Source: JAPORY01 sp965215385 (GTDB lineage: Bacteria > Pseudomonadota > Alphaproteobacteria > Rhodobacterales > Rhodobacteraceae). Taken from it: a stretch of DNA of 64,000 bases. The notes under the pieces are model-generated. The model was not told where the DNA came from and did not search any database. It was given only the letters and a program-made list of their open reading frames with translations. Below, piece by piece: positions 9,786 through 18,128 of the stretch; the first letter of the stretch is position 1, and every line of letters begins with the position of its first letter. The stretch lies in contig OZ244059.1 in assembly GCA_965215385.1 (NCBI GenBank), positions 1,302,001 to 1,366,000 on the forward strand, given 5' to 3'. The position numbers and the translations under genes were made by a program.

Positions 9786-10372
9786 AGGAGTTGTTCAAGA
9801 GGGCCGGTACTATCCTAAAATCCAGATCGTACCATCGGTCAAAGTGGACGATCGCACGACCCGATGCCCACAACCTTTGTGAATGCCCAGCGAAAACAAT
9901 GCAAAAATACTGTGTGCCAAAAGTTGGCCTCAACGGAACTTAAACCCTCACTTGGAAAGGCAACCAAAAGACTTCTGAATGTTTTGATACGAAGCATTGG
10001 TCCGATCTGCCAATTAAGAGTTGGTCAGCCCTTCGAGGGCAACCTATCTTGATCAACGTCATTACTGCTATCAGACCCGCGTGGTAAGAGTCCAAAGAGC
10101 AAGCTCTGTCTGAAATACGACGCGGGCTTTATTCCTTGACACCGATTCCCGATAAGCTCCACCTGATTGTTGGAAACTTAGTAAGTATTCTTCTTCTTAA
10201 CTCGGCTTCATTTTCTAACCGATGAAGGCAGATGCGTTTTCCAGCCCTACTGCAAAGAATACCCAAGAAGAGCAGAGATAAGCTGCTTGCATGGATGACT
10301 CTTCAAGCGGATCGGATGTACTGATAGGAGATTTGAACGACGATTTCAGCATTCACGCCTCTCACGAGGGGG
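9786..10372. other. Non-coding stretch after the cytochrome c gene
   Basis: No gene can be supported in these 587 bases. The only clear structure is the hairpin at 10076-10132, listed separately. Confidence 0.4.
10076..10132 (+). ncRNA. Candidate structured RNA or long-loop terminator
   Basis: CCCGCGT (10076-10082) pairs with ACGCGGG (10120-10126), enclosing a second stem AGAGC-AA-GCTCT (10096-10107). The outer stem is followed by CTTTATT. The nested layout and the T-rich tail suggest a small RNA with its own terminator, or a long-loop terminator. The T-run is short and the family is not recognised. Confidence 0.3.
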
Positions 10373-10939
10373 ATGATAACCTTATCTTTGGTGGCGATGG
10401 TTAGCATCGCCCATTCCGAAGAGGCCACCTGCACCGAACTGAATAAGTGTGGTTGGTGTATGCTCAATATGTTAAGTAAGGGACAAGACAAGGTGTCACT
10501 TTCTCTCATGTATGCAAATCCATCCAGCCTGCGAGAATCGGGTTACCTTGCTAGACAAGATTTCCCATCTTGGGTGGCTGCTCCGCCCGAACACCCACTA
10601 CGCAGTCGCTTGCCCGTATGGTTACGGGTCGAGAAAGTTGCTGATTCCTCAGTGGTAATTGATGAACGGCTTGCGGAAATGGTGAATACATTCGGCGGAA
10701 TAGGCCCTCTTAAGCGAACCGTCCAATCGATAGACCCCGGCACCCAATATACCGCTTTCGCTTACGCTAAGTATGAGGGCGGTGCCTCTCAAGGATATAC
10801 GCATGAGAAACCATTCGTAAAGATTTGCTTTACGACGAATTCTGAGAGCAATCGTTGTCCAGAAGAGTCTACTCGTCACGTCAAAAATACCGTTACGGAT
10901 TCAATTGCCATTGTTTGCGACGCACCTGATGCTGATTGA
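10373..10939 (+). CDS. Putative secreted FN3-like protein, unknown function
   Basis: The family is not firmly recognised. The 188-residue product starts with a hydrophobic stretch MITLSLVAMVSIAHS that could be a short or truncated signal peptide without the usual basic start. Its C-terminal half has a fibronectin-III-like edge, VQSIDPGTQYTAFAYAKYEGG, followed by KICFTTNS and a late cysteine pair. The protein split at 11107-14210 has a comparable block (SQTISNLVAKTSYYLEVKV, then RRCFMTGG), so the two may be distant paralogues. A G-rich stretch touches the ATG, and the frame is open only back to a TGA at 10334. The 5' end may therefore be damaged. About 170 bases separate it from the split gene on the same strand. 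Confidence 0.45.
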   Translation: MITLSLVAMVSIAHSEEATCTELNKCGWCMLNMLSKGQDKVSLSLMYANPSSLRESGYLARQDFPSWVAAPPEHPLRSRLPVWLRVEKVADSSVVIDERLAEMVNTFGGIGPLKRTVQSIDPGTQYTAFAYAKYEGGASQGYTHEKPFVKICFTTNSESNRCPEESTRHVKNTVTDSIAIVCDAPDAD

Positions 10940-11080
10940 TCCAGAATGGGTAAATTATCGCACATTACCAATAGCACCTCTTACAGCAAAACACTGCAAA
11001 AGTTTATTGCTAACTTTCCGTAGTGGCTCAATTTGAAATTTACCCTTGCCTTACCGATGGCACAGATGGTAGGGTGAGAG

Positions 11081-11100
11081 CCAATTACACAATTGGAGGA
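11081..11100 (+). promoter_or_regulatory. Ribosome site inside a small hairpin, upstream of the poly-C gene
   Basis: CCAATT (11081-11086) and AATTGG (11091-11096) form a 6-bp stem with a 4-base loop. The ribosome site GGAGGA (11095-11100) starts in the last two bases of the stem, six bases before the ATG at 11107. The strong site shows that 11107 is a genuine start, and the stem could weaken initiation when folded. Confidence 0.45.
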
Positions 11101-11118
11101 TTCCGCATGACACGTTTA

Positions 11119-11129
11119 CCCCCCCCCCC
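11119..11129 (+). repeat. Poly-C tract, left copy
   Basis: Eleven consecutive Cs follow codon 4 of the interrupted gene. The last C may belong to the IS end. Together with 13569-13581 this is the split or duplicated homopolymer target. Confidence 0.9.
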
Positions 11130-13568
11130 AATGGCATTAACTTAATTTTTAGAGCGCATTAACTTAAGCCAAGCGGTGAGTCGCTTCTGATCAAGTGGAG
11201 TTCAAGAGGGTTTAGGCGGTTTCCATTTGCCGGTCGGTTTTTGAGAGAAGCGGTGATAAGAGTGATGGGGCCGGTCCCATTGCATACAGTCGGCGATGCA
11301 GGCGATGGCGCGGCGGACGATTGTGGCGCAGCTTGTTGAGATATTCAGCACCATATTTTCGAAGCCCGCGTGGACGACCTGGAGCGCGTTCTTCTGGTTC
11401 GCTCGGAGGCCTCCGCGGGCTTGCCGCTGGTCTGAACCGTTGATGTGCATCTCGCAGTCATTGCTCATCAGCCGTGCAAGGGCAATGAGCGTCATCCCGG
11501 CGATAAGTTCTTGCTGTACCCCTCGGAAGCTTTGTGCGTGAAAGGCTTCCATTGACAAGGTCTGTTTCACGGTCTTGTAGAGTTCCTCGATTGACCAGCG
11601 TTGGTGGTACAGGTCGGCGAGACCGTCTATTGGGTAGGTTTGCGGGTCAACCAGCGTGGTGACCAATATCCAGTCGGATTCGGGGACATTGACGACCCGC
11701 ACGGTGCGGGCTGTGGCATCGACCTTATGCGGCTTGAGGGTGAGTACGGTGTCTGGCTGGTTGCTTTCAAGAACCTCCTCCACTTGGGTGGCGACTTTGC
11801 GGCGGATGCGGAAGATGGCGTGCAGTCCGAGTTCCTTATGGTGTGCGAGCAAGGCGCGTGAGAAGTAGCCTCGGTCGTAGACGATCACATCACCGGGTTT
11901 GAGACGGCGGAGATGTTCCTCTGCCAGAGCCCGTTCATCGCCGTGTGGAGCGAGGTCAACGTCATAGGGAACCTTGTCGTGTAATCGGTACAGGCAGCTG
12001 ACGAGGCCCTGCGGGTAGGCGGCATTGGGTGCGGGGCACTTGAAGGTCTCTTGTTGTAAGGTCTTCGGTAGGTTGAACTTGCTGCCATCAATAGCGAAGA
12101 CGCGATGTCCGTTCCAGGTCGTGGCATTCTTTTCAAACGGTTCGAGGATGGCGGTGTGCACATCTCGAAAGGCCTGCGGGTCAAGCTTGTCACGGGCTTT
12201 GCACATTGCCGCAGCCGAGACCGGCTTAGTCTGGTACAGGGGCACCGCGTAGGTCTGACACTGTCGCCACAGTTGTGACAGTGTTTGCGCATACCCCTGT
12301 CGGTTAGGTGCGATCACGAGGCGGTAAACAAAGAGCAGGATGAGCACGCTGTTGATGGCGCGTCGCCGCGATTGCCAGCGGGCGTCATACGCGGCTGCGA
12401 TGCGGGTGACGGCCAAGATTAACTGCTGCCAAGGCCGGGTGGTGGTCTCATCAATGAGGGCCCCACATTGCAGATCGTGGCGGCTGCGTGCGGGCGCCGG
12501 TTTGCGGGGCTCGGCCCGCAATATCGGCTTGAAATCCGCAACCAGCGGCTTCCAATAGACTGCTTTTTGCGTCTTACCGGATCGCGGTCGGGTATGACCG
12601 ATGTGCTGCCAGCCGGCAGCTTTATAGGCACTGCCTTGAAACCGCTCGGTATCGACAAATGTCTCCATCAGCACGGGCCGATAGTGATATTTTCGGTCCC
12701 AGTCGTCGCGCAACTGCCGTGCGGCCAGCCCCAACACCGCCGAGGCCAGATTCGGTACCCGTACACCTTCGAAGATTACGAAGCGGGAATTGACCACCAC
12801 CAAATGCCTCGTTCGGTTCTTTTGCGCCGGGCTCCACCCGATCAACTGATCGCGGCAGGGCAGATTGCGCGTCATCCCTTCGAACAACAGACAGCCCAGA
12901 ATCCGCTGTTGGCCGTCGCGGATGAAGTACTTCATTTGACAGCCGAACGGGTGCTTGTAGCCGAGATAATGATGATGGTCGACCGATGCGTTCCAGATGG
13001 TCGCCTCTTCCGGCGTTGCAACTGCGGTGAGTGTGAGCGGTTGCAGTGCCTCAAGAGACGCCTCAAGGGGCGTGGGATGAACGGCCTGACGGGCATCAAT
13101 GACCGGACGAAGCGAGGCGCGTTTCGCACGCTTGAGCGGCAAGGATACAATCCCCATTTCTTCGAGGCGTTCCAAAGCCGCGAGACCGGCGCGGAACTTC
13201 GGATTTCCGTCTGGATTACGCCATTGAAGGGCTTCAGCCACCCGCCGTGCGATTCCCGTGCGACTGAGCCCGACACCGGTGTCAATGATCTGCCGGATGC
13301 GTTCTATGCGCTGGGCCGTGAAGCGTTTGCCGAAAAAGTTATAGGCTTTGAAAGTCTTGGGATCGAACATGACCCTACCCTCCAGAAAATAGCAACGTGT
13401 ACTGGAGACGCATAATTGCCGGCTTGTAATGAGTCAAGCCTTAACTTGTCGGATGGCAAAGAAAATTTTGAGGAGGATAAAAAGTTACCCAATATCAGAG
13501 TATTACAAACACTCGCCCCGCGTCATGATGGTCAAAAAGTCAGCACCTAATCAAAGTTAATGCCATTG
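11129..13568 (-). mobile_element. Insertion sequence with DruA-DDE fusion transposase, inserted in poly-C
   Basis: The left end reads CAATGGCATTAACTT inward from 11129. The right end, read on the other strand from 13568, gives the same 15 bases, so these are terminal inverted repeats. Both ends abut runs of C (10-11 on the left, 13 on the right). Insertion was therefore into a homopolymer, and the target duplication consists only of Cs. IS4-family elements often duplicate about 9-12 bases, which fits. The element is about 2.44 kb with one large gene on the minus strand and looks intact. Exact ends are ambiguous by a base because of the C-run. Confidence 0.85.
11202..13370 (-). CDS. Fusion transposase: DruA/DUF4338 domain plus IS4-type DDE domain
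   Basis: The 722-residue protein has two parts. Residues about 125-280 match the DUF4338/DruA family (HHHYLGYKHPFG, then RDQLIGWSPAQKNR, VVNSRFVIF, VPNLASAVL, VLMETFVDTERFQGSAY and GWQHIGHTR), a domain named from the Druantia defence system. Residues about 310-690 form an IS4-type DDE transposase with D428 (AIDGSKF), D499 (YDRGYF) and the YREK signature Y588-R591-E595-K602. All three acidic residues are present, so the enzyme may be active. A helical segment at 10-75 resembles a DNA-binding region. The DruA part may act in target or end recognition; this is inference. It sits inside the terminal repeats at 11129 and 13568. Confidence 0.85.
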   Translation of the reverse strand: MFDPKTFKAYNFFGKRFTAQRIERIRQIIDTGVGLSRTGIARRVAEALQWRNPDGNPKFRAGLAALERLEEMGIVSLPLKRAKRASLRPVIDARQAVHPTPLEASLEALQPLTLTAVATPEEATIWNASVDHHHYLGYKHPFGCQMKYFIRDGQQRILGCLLFEGMTRNLPCRDQLIGWSPAQKNRTRHLVVVNSRFVIFEGVRVPNLASAVLGLAARQLRDDWDRKYHYRPVLMETFVDTERFQGSAYKAAGWQHIGHTRPRSGKTQKAVYWKPLVADFKPILRAEPRKPAPARSRHDLQCGALIDETTTRPWQQLILAVTRIAAAYDARWQSRRRAINSVLILLFVYRLVIAPNRQGYAQTLSQLWRQCQTYAVPLYQTKPVSAAAMCKARDKLDPQAFRDVHTAILEPFEKNATTWNGHRVFAIDGSKFNLPKTLQQETFKCPAPNAAYPQGLVSCLYRLHDKVPYDVDLAPHGDERALAEEHLRRLKPGDVIVYDRGYFSRALLAHHKELGLHAIFRIRRKVATQVEEVLESNQPDTVLTLKPHKVDATARTVRVVNVPESDWILVTTLVDPQTYPIDGLADLYHQRWSIEELYKTVKQTLSMEAFHAQSFRGVQQELIAGMTLIALARLMSNDCEMHINGSDQRQARGGLRANQKNALQVVHAGFENMVLNISTSCATIVRRAIACIADCMQWDRPHHSYHRFSQKPTGKWKPPKPS

Positions 13569-13581
13569 CCCCCCCCCCCCC
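13569..13581 (+). repeat. Poly-C tract, right copy
   Basis: Thirteen Cs lie directly after the right IS end and encode four prolines plus the first base of a histidine codon. Gain or loss of one C would shift the downstream signal peptide out of frame. Confidence 0.9.
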
Positions 13582-14210
13582 ATAGATTAATATACCTCCT
13601 GCTCCTGCTGCTGGCCGGGCTTGCGGCACCAGCCGTGGCGCAGACGACCGTCACCAGCTCCGGGCGGGACGGCGATACGGCTTGCCTCAAACAAACGGAG
13701 GTCAATGCTGCGAGTCTCCCCATCACGGCATTAACTACAGCCAGAGTGACCTACACGGCACCGCCTATCACATGGAACGAATATGTCGGGCGGCTTGGCG
13801 ATACGGTAGCACCAACCTCAGCAACCTTACTTTCCGTTATTAAGAACGCCCGCACAGATACGGAAGTGGGGAGAAAACCCAATGCACTCACCAGTGGGGC
13901 AACGTTCCCAGGCGAAAGCCAAACCATAAGTAACTTGGTTGCGAAGACGTCTTATTATTTGGAAGTTAAGGTAACTTCAACAAGTAATGAGGACATTGTG
14001 TTTGCCCGCCGCTGCTTCATGACCGGCGGTAACTACACCATGAACCCTGACCCTTCATCATCTCAGGGCAGGAACAGCGGGTGCTTCACGATCAGCCCTC
14101 TCACCCAACAGGATGTTCGCAACTGCTGGTGCGGGCGTAAGACGACGCTACCCTTGTTCAGCTCAACACAGGACAACACCGATTTCCTGAACATGTGGGG
14201 ATGCCGGTAA

Positions 14211-15253
14211 GCGGCTATTGCCCTGACAGAAGTGCGGCGGCCTCCGGACCCTCCCGGTCGTTACGGGTCGCCGCCCGTCTTCCAGAGGTTGACGGGCAAC
14301 AGCGGGCGTAGTCGTGGACGCGCCGCAACCCCATCGACAAAACCCGGCAAGAACAATTTCAAACTGAGACACTGCCAGTTTTCGGTAACATCGGGGGAAA
14401 ATTACTCCTTATGCACTTCAAATGGGATCGTGCGCTATGCTTGCCCGAATTGTCCTGTCCGATTTTATGAATTCACAACTTGCTCAGCTGTGAACAGCGA
14501 AGATACGTCGAACGAAACCAAAGGAATGAATTCTGTTCAAACCGGTTCATACGAGATGAAGGACATTCGGCTGTTATGATGCTCCGGCCACAAGAATTGC
14601 AGCGACTATACTGGATGTAGAAGGTTGTTTCTACATCTTGACCTCGCCTCACCGGGTGATCCCACGCAAGTCTTTAGAATTTTTTGGTACGATTCGCCGT
14701 TTCATTGTCCTGTGTAATAACAAATTCGCAACTCTTTACGACATCGGGTGCTAAGTCGTATGCTTCTTGCGTCCAAACGAAAAATTTGTCGGCGCGGGGT
14801 CTGCCTGTTGTCTATCGTGCACCAGGCGTGATGCGTAGTTTGGCACACGGGCGCGATAATTGCGATACAAAACCAACCTATGCGGCGGCCTGATAATCAC
14901 GGCGGATCAGTTCCTTCTATCTGCTAAGATTTGCTCAACTCTAGAAGCATATAATGGCGATCCAAAGCTTGGTGATCGGGGATGGATGTGTGCCGCGTGT
15001 CATACCACGAAAGATCACAGTCTAAACGCTAGCCGCTATCTTCGGAACCTCGGATCGCATCTGCTCGCGGTGGTCGTTAAACGCACAAGAGAGTATGGAA
15101 AGACGGCAGAACACGCCCCCGCACGCTTGATGATAGTGCCTACAAGCATCCGTACCTTATGTCGATTAGATCAGACTTTTGCGAGCGGCTTGAATAAGCT
15201 ACTCTGAGCGGGCAAGTACATCACTAATTGGCATTCAAGAAACGGGATTAGCA
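14211..15253. other. Region without a supportable gene between the split gene and thyX
   Basis: Several short open frames exist, but none has a convincing start, ribosome site or family. The frame from 14232 to 14579 gives a cysteine-containing C-terminal piece (LRHCQFSV, SLCTSNG, YACPNCPV) that could be debris of another small secreted protein. The GC-rich 14240-14340 portion differs from the AT-richer 14580-15250. I consider the region decayed. Confidence 0.4.
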
Positions 15254-16174
15254 ATGGTTTTTTCTAGCGATCAGGCCTCCGAGATTGAACAGCAGCGGAG
15301 TCAGAGTTCGTCAACACGACGGGTTGTCTCCGAAGGCATGGAACGTCACCTATTTGATCCTAAACCAGTTTTGGATCATGGTTTTATTCGCGTTATCGAC
15401 TATATGGGCGACGACGTGGCCATCGCACAGGCCGCTCGAGTTTCATACGGCATCGGGACCAAGAGCGTGCAAAGTGACGCGGGACTCATTCGTTATTTGA
15501 TGCGGCACGCACATACAACGCCCTTCGAAATGTGTGAAGTGAAGCTGCATGTCAAATTACCGGTTTTTGTAGCACGACAGTGGATCAGACACCGCACCGC
15601 AAATGTGAACGAGTATTCCGCGAGATATTCGATCCTTGATCGAGAATTCTATTTTCCGAAACCCGAACATATCAGCGTACAGTCTGCCACCAACAACCAA
15701 GGTCGCGGGGAGTCACTGGCCACTGCCGATGCGGAGCGGGTTTTGGAAATCTTCAAGACGGATGCAAGCCGCTGTTATGACAACTACGAAGCAATGGTGT
15801 CGCAGGATGACCAATTTGGAGTCGCCCGCGAACTCGCACGAATGAATTTACCCGCGAACATCTACACGCAGTGGTACTGGAAGATTGACTTGCATAATTT
15901 GTTCCATTTTCTCAAATTGCGGGCCGACTCTCACGCGCAGTTTGAAATACGAACCTACGCTGACGAACTTTGTAACATTGTTGCTGATTGGGTGCCGGTC
16001 GCTTTTCGAGCCTTCGAGGACTATCAACTCGGTGCCGTCGTTTTGTCGGCGCAGATGGTTGCCGCCTTGAAAGGTATGTTGCGTGGTGAGAAGGTATCGT
16101 GCGAAACATCGGGAATGAGCGTCCGCGAATGGCGGGAATTTAGTGCCGAGTTTATTAATACTGAATCCGCATAG
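15254..16174 (+). CDS. thyX: FAD-dependent thymidylate synthase ThyX
   Basis: ThyX makes dTMP from dUMP with methylenetetrahydrofolate, FAD and NADPH, and is unrelated to ThyA. The 306-residue protein contains the ThyX motif RHRTANVNEYSARY at residues 112-125, within VARQWIRHR. It also has the usual N-terminal RRVVSEGMERHLFDP and the C-terminal NLFHFLKLR and QYELGA-like (YQLGA) segments. The length is normal for alphaproteobacterial ThyX. It appears monocistronic. With the B12-dependent ribonucleotide reductase at 58460 and dgt at 23407, it outlines the organism's dNTP supply. Confidence 0.95.
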   Translation: MVFSSDQASEIEQQRSQSSSTRRVVSEGMERHLFDPKPVLDHGFIRVIDYMGDDVAIAQAARVSYGIGTKSVQSDAGLIRYLMRHAHTTPFEMCEVKLHVKLPVFVARQWIRHRTANVNEYSARYSILDREFYFPKPEHISVQSATNNQGRGESLATADAERVLEIFKTDASRCYDNYEAMVSQDDQFGVARELARMNLPANIYTQWYWKIDLHNLFHFLKLRADSHAQFEIRTYADELCNIVADWVPVAFRAFEDYQLGAVVLSAQMVAALKGMLRGEKVSCETSGMSVREWREFSAEFINTESA

Positions 16175-16593
16175 AATCATTGTTTATAGCAATCTATCGA
16201 AGCCGATGTTTTTGCTCTTGAAAACTGATCCTTCTCCGAATAGTTACATCGGGTTGCGTCAAAAAGAATGCGCGGCTCTAGGAAATTGGTACGGACTTAC
16301 TTCTTGATTTGCAATCTTGAAGAAATGTAGGCAACGCGTACCTCTATAGCGGTTCGTCATCTCTATTGTAGGCTAGAATTGATGGCATAACGAGGTTCTA
16401 TATTCAATTTAGGCCATTGCAAATTGCTACGATGTGATCTAAATGTTGCGCCACTCACGGCAGTAGCTGCCTTGACATCTAACGTTGCGTGCCGAGAGAA
16501 CACTAGGGACGCGCACATTTGAGATCCCAACGACTCATGCAGACAATCATGGCTAGTATGGTATAATCGTCAATAATAACCGGAGTAGAGGCC
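16175..16593. other. Intergenic region upstream of rplS
   Basis: No gene is seen in these 419 bases. The end should contain the rplS promoter, because the usual upstream rpsP-rimM-trmD genes are absent; GGAGTAGAGGCC just before 16594 is the ribosome site. A sequence TAGTATGGTATAATCGTC near 16555-16572 contains a good -10 (TATAAT). Confidence 0.5.
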
Positions 16594-16992
16594 ATGAACT
16601 TAATCGCGAAGATTGAGGCGGAACAAGTAACCGTGCTAGGAAAAACAATACCAGACTTCAAAGCTGGTGATACCGTACGGGTCGGGTATAAAGTGACGGA
16701 GGGAACTCGCAGTCGAGTCCAAAACTATGAAGGAATCTGCATAGCCCGCAAAAACGGCGACGGCATAAGCGGCTCATTTACCGTCCGAAAAGTGTCGTTC
16801 GGCGAGGGAGTAGAAAGAATATTTCCGCTACACTCCACAAACATTGAGCGAATTGAAGTGGTGCGGCGAGGACGCGTGCGTCGAGCGAAACTCTATTACC
16901 TCCGATCACGCCGCGGGAAATCAGCCAGAATTGCCGAAGACGCGAACTACAAGCCCCTCACCCCCGCTGCGAGCAAAGGATTGCAAGAATGA
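16594..16992 (+). CDS. rplS: 50S ribosomal protein L19
   Basis: L19 sits at the 30S-50S interface. The 132-residue protein shows the family core FKAGDTVRVGYKV, QNYEGICIARK, FTVRKVSFGEGVERIFPLHS and the basic RRGRVRRAKLYYLRSRRGKSARI. Its stop codon overlaps the rpmE start (ATGA), so the two are translationally coupled. A TATAAT-type -10 about 30 bases upstream suggests its own promoter. Confidence 0.97.
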   Translation: MNLIAKIEAEQVTVLGKTIPDFKAGDTVRVGYKVTEGTRSRVQNYEGICIARKNGDGISGSFTVRKVSFGEGVERIFPLHSTNIERIEVVRRGRVRRAKLYYLRSRRGKSARIAEDANYKPLTPAASKGLQE

Positions 16993-17210
16993 AAAAAGAT
17001 ATTCATCCGACTTCCCACCATATCAACGTCAAACTGGTTGACGGGACCGTTGTGCCGATGAAATCAACCTGGGGTTCAGAAGGAGATACTCTCGCATTAG
17101 ACGTCGATCCGTCGGCTCATCCGGCTTGGACTGGGGGTGCTTCGCGCCTGATTGATACCGGTGGAAGAGTGTCACGTTTTAAGCAAAAATATGAAGGTTT
17201 GAATCTTTAG
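16989..17210 (+). CDS. rpmE: 50S ribosomal protein L31
   Basis: The 73-residue protein begins MKKDIHPTSHHINVKLVDG and ends RFKQKYEGL, the usual L31 pattern. It lacks the CxxC zinc ligands, so it is of the zinc-free type common in alphaproteobacteria. It overlaps rplS by 4 bases. Confidence 0.95.
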   Translation: MKKDIHPTSHHINVKLVDGTVVPMKSTWGSEGDTLALDVDPSAHPAWTGGASRLIDTGGRVSRFKQKYEGLNL

Positions 17211-17442
17211 CCAGCCTATAGGACGCCCTTTACAAATTTAATAGGATCACAAAAGAGGGCCACAATAGTAGCACCAGTCTCGCCGACAGACGACTTGCTC
17301 CCGTCGATCTCGGCAAGAAATGGGTTGCGCAAAACCAAAAAATAATTTAGCTTTCACTGTTACGCTACGAAACCGTACTAAGAGGGCAAGGTGTGGTTTG
17401 GTTTCTAGAAAACCTGCCAACCATTTCTGCGAGGGTCACAAA

Positions 17443-17916
17443 ATGACGCATATTGGACAATCAACACGCCTTGGAACTGGCTTGGCGTTAATACTGATCT
17501 TATCCGCTTGCCAAACCTCTAATGAACTGGCCGGCACGTTGATTGGCGGTGCCGCGGGAGCCGTTATCGGTGATCAATTTGGCTCAGGAAGCGGTAATAA
17601 GGCGGCAATAGCACTTGGGGCGATTATTGGTGCCAATGTCGGACGCAGTATCGGGGCATCACTTGATCAAACCTCACAGCAGCGAGTCGGTCAAGCAACC
17701 TATGATGCTATTCAGACGGGTGATGAAGTAGCATGGGAAAATCGAGCCAACTCTGGCGGTCCTGCATACGGATCAACTCGCATTACCAATCGCGGTCGAA
17801 CGGGAGACGGACGAGAGTGCCGAGAATTTCTCAACACCGTCATTATCGGTGGGCGCCAGGAGCAAGCCTACGGGGTTGCCTGCCGGACGGCTAGTGGCGA
17901 CTGGCAAATCGTCTAG
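17443..17916 (+). CDS. 17-kDa surface antigen family outer-membrane lipoprotein
   Basis: The 157-residue protein has a lipoprotein signal ending in the lipobox LSAC, with C23 as the lipidated residue. A glycine-zipper segment follows (GTLIGGAAGAVIGDQFGSGSG, then AIALGAIIGANVGRSIG, about residues 31-70). The C-terminal domain GRECREFLNTVIIGGRQEQAYG ending CRTASGDWQIV is the surface-antigen domain of the rickettsial 17-kDa family. It is probably anchored in the outer membrane. The frame is open back to 17320. I chose the ATG at 17443 because it is followed at once by the signal peptide. Confidence 0.85.
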   Translation: MTHIGQSTRLGTGLALILILSACQTSNELAGTLIGGAAGAVIGDQFGSGSGNKAAIALGAIIGANVGRSIGASLDQTSQQRVGQATYDAIQTGDEVAWENRANSGGPAYGSTRITNRGRTGDGRECREFLNTVIIGGRQEQAYGVACRTASGDWQIV

Positions 17917-18128
17917 CTTCGCGTAGTCACAAATTCGACCGGGTATCGAAACTTTTTCGATAAAATCTGTTCGCATAAGGTTGATTCGGACAAAGGTCCC
18001 GACGACACGCGCTTATCGTGCCTCTCGCTGGTTGCAATTCGCTGTGCACGGCCATGCGGTGTGAACGCGGATTGGGCTTCGTTGCAACAAAAATATTTCC
18101 GAACGCCCCATTAAGTGCAAGCATTGAT

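Larger units (their letters stand above)
11107..14210 (+). pseudogene. Secreted FN3-like protein gene with poly-C tract, split by an IS
   Basis: The ATG at 11107 has a strong GGAGGA ribosome site and reads M-T-R-L, then CCC codons, before the IS begins at about 11129. After the IS the same C-run resumes (13569-13581) and continues in frame as P-P-P-P-H-R-L-I-Y and a classic signal peptide core LLLLLLAGLAAPAVAQ. The secreted part (about 185 residues) has an FN3-like block SQTISNLVAKTSYYLEVKV and a cysteine-containing tail (RRCFMTGG, NCWCGRK, NMWGCR). With 13 Cs and the native start, the uninterrupted gene would read in frame. A C-run inside signal-peptide codons is typical of slip-strand phase variation. 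The 3' part could still be made from an ATG at 13560 supplied by the IS end. Function unknown; host or surface contact is an inference. Confidence 0.7.

Noticed and set aside
13560..13562. ATG at 13560 as the native start of the secreted-protein gene
   Set aside because: It lies in the IS terminal repeat. The ATG at 11107 with GGAGGA and the matching C-run is the native start.
14860..15207. 115-codon open frame upstream of thyX
   Set aside because: No ribosome site, no recognisable family, and mixed composition. Its CAACH text is not a cytochrome context.
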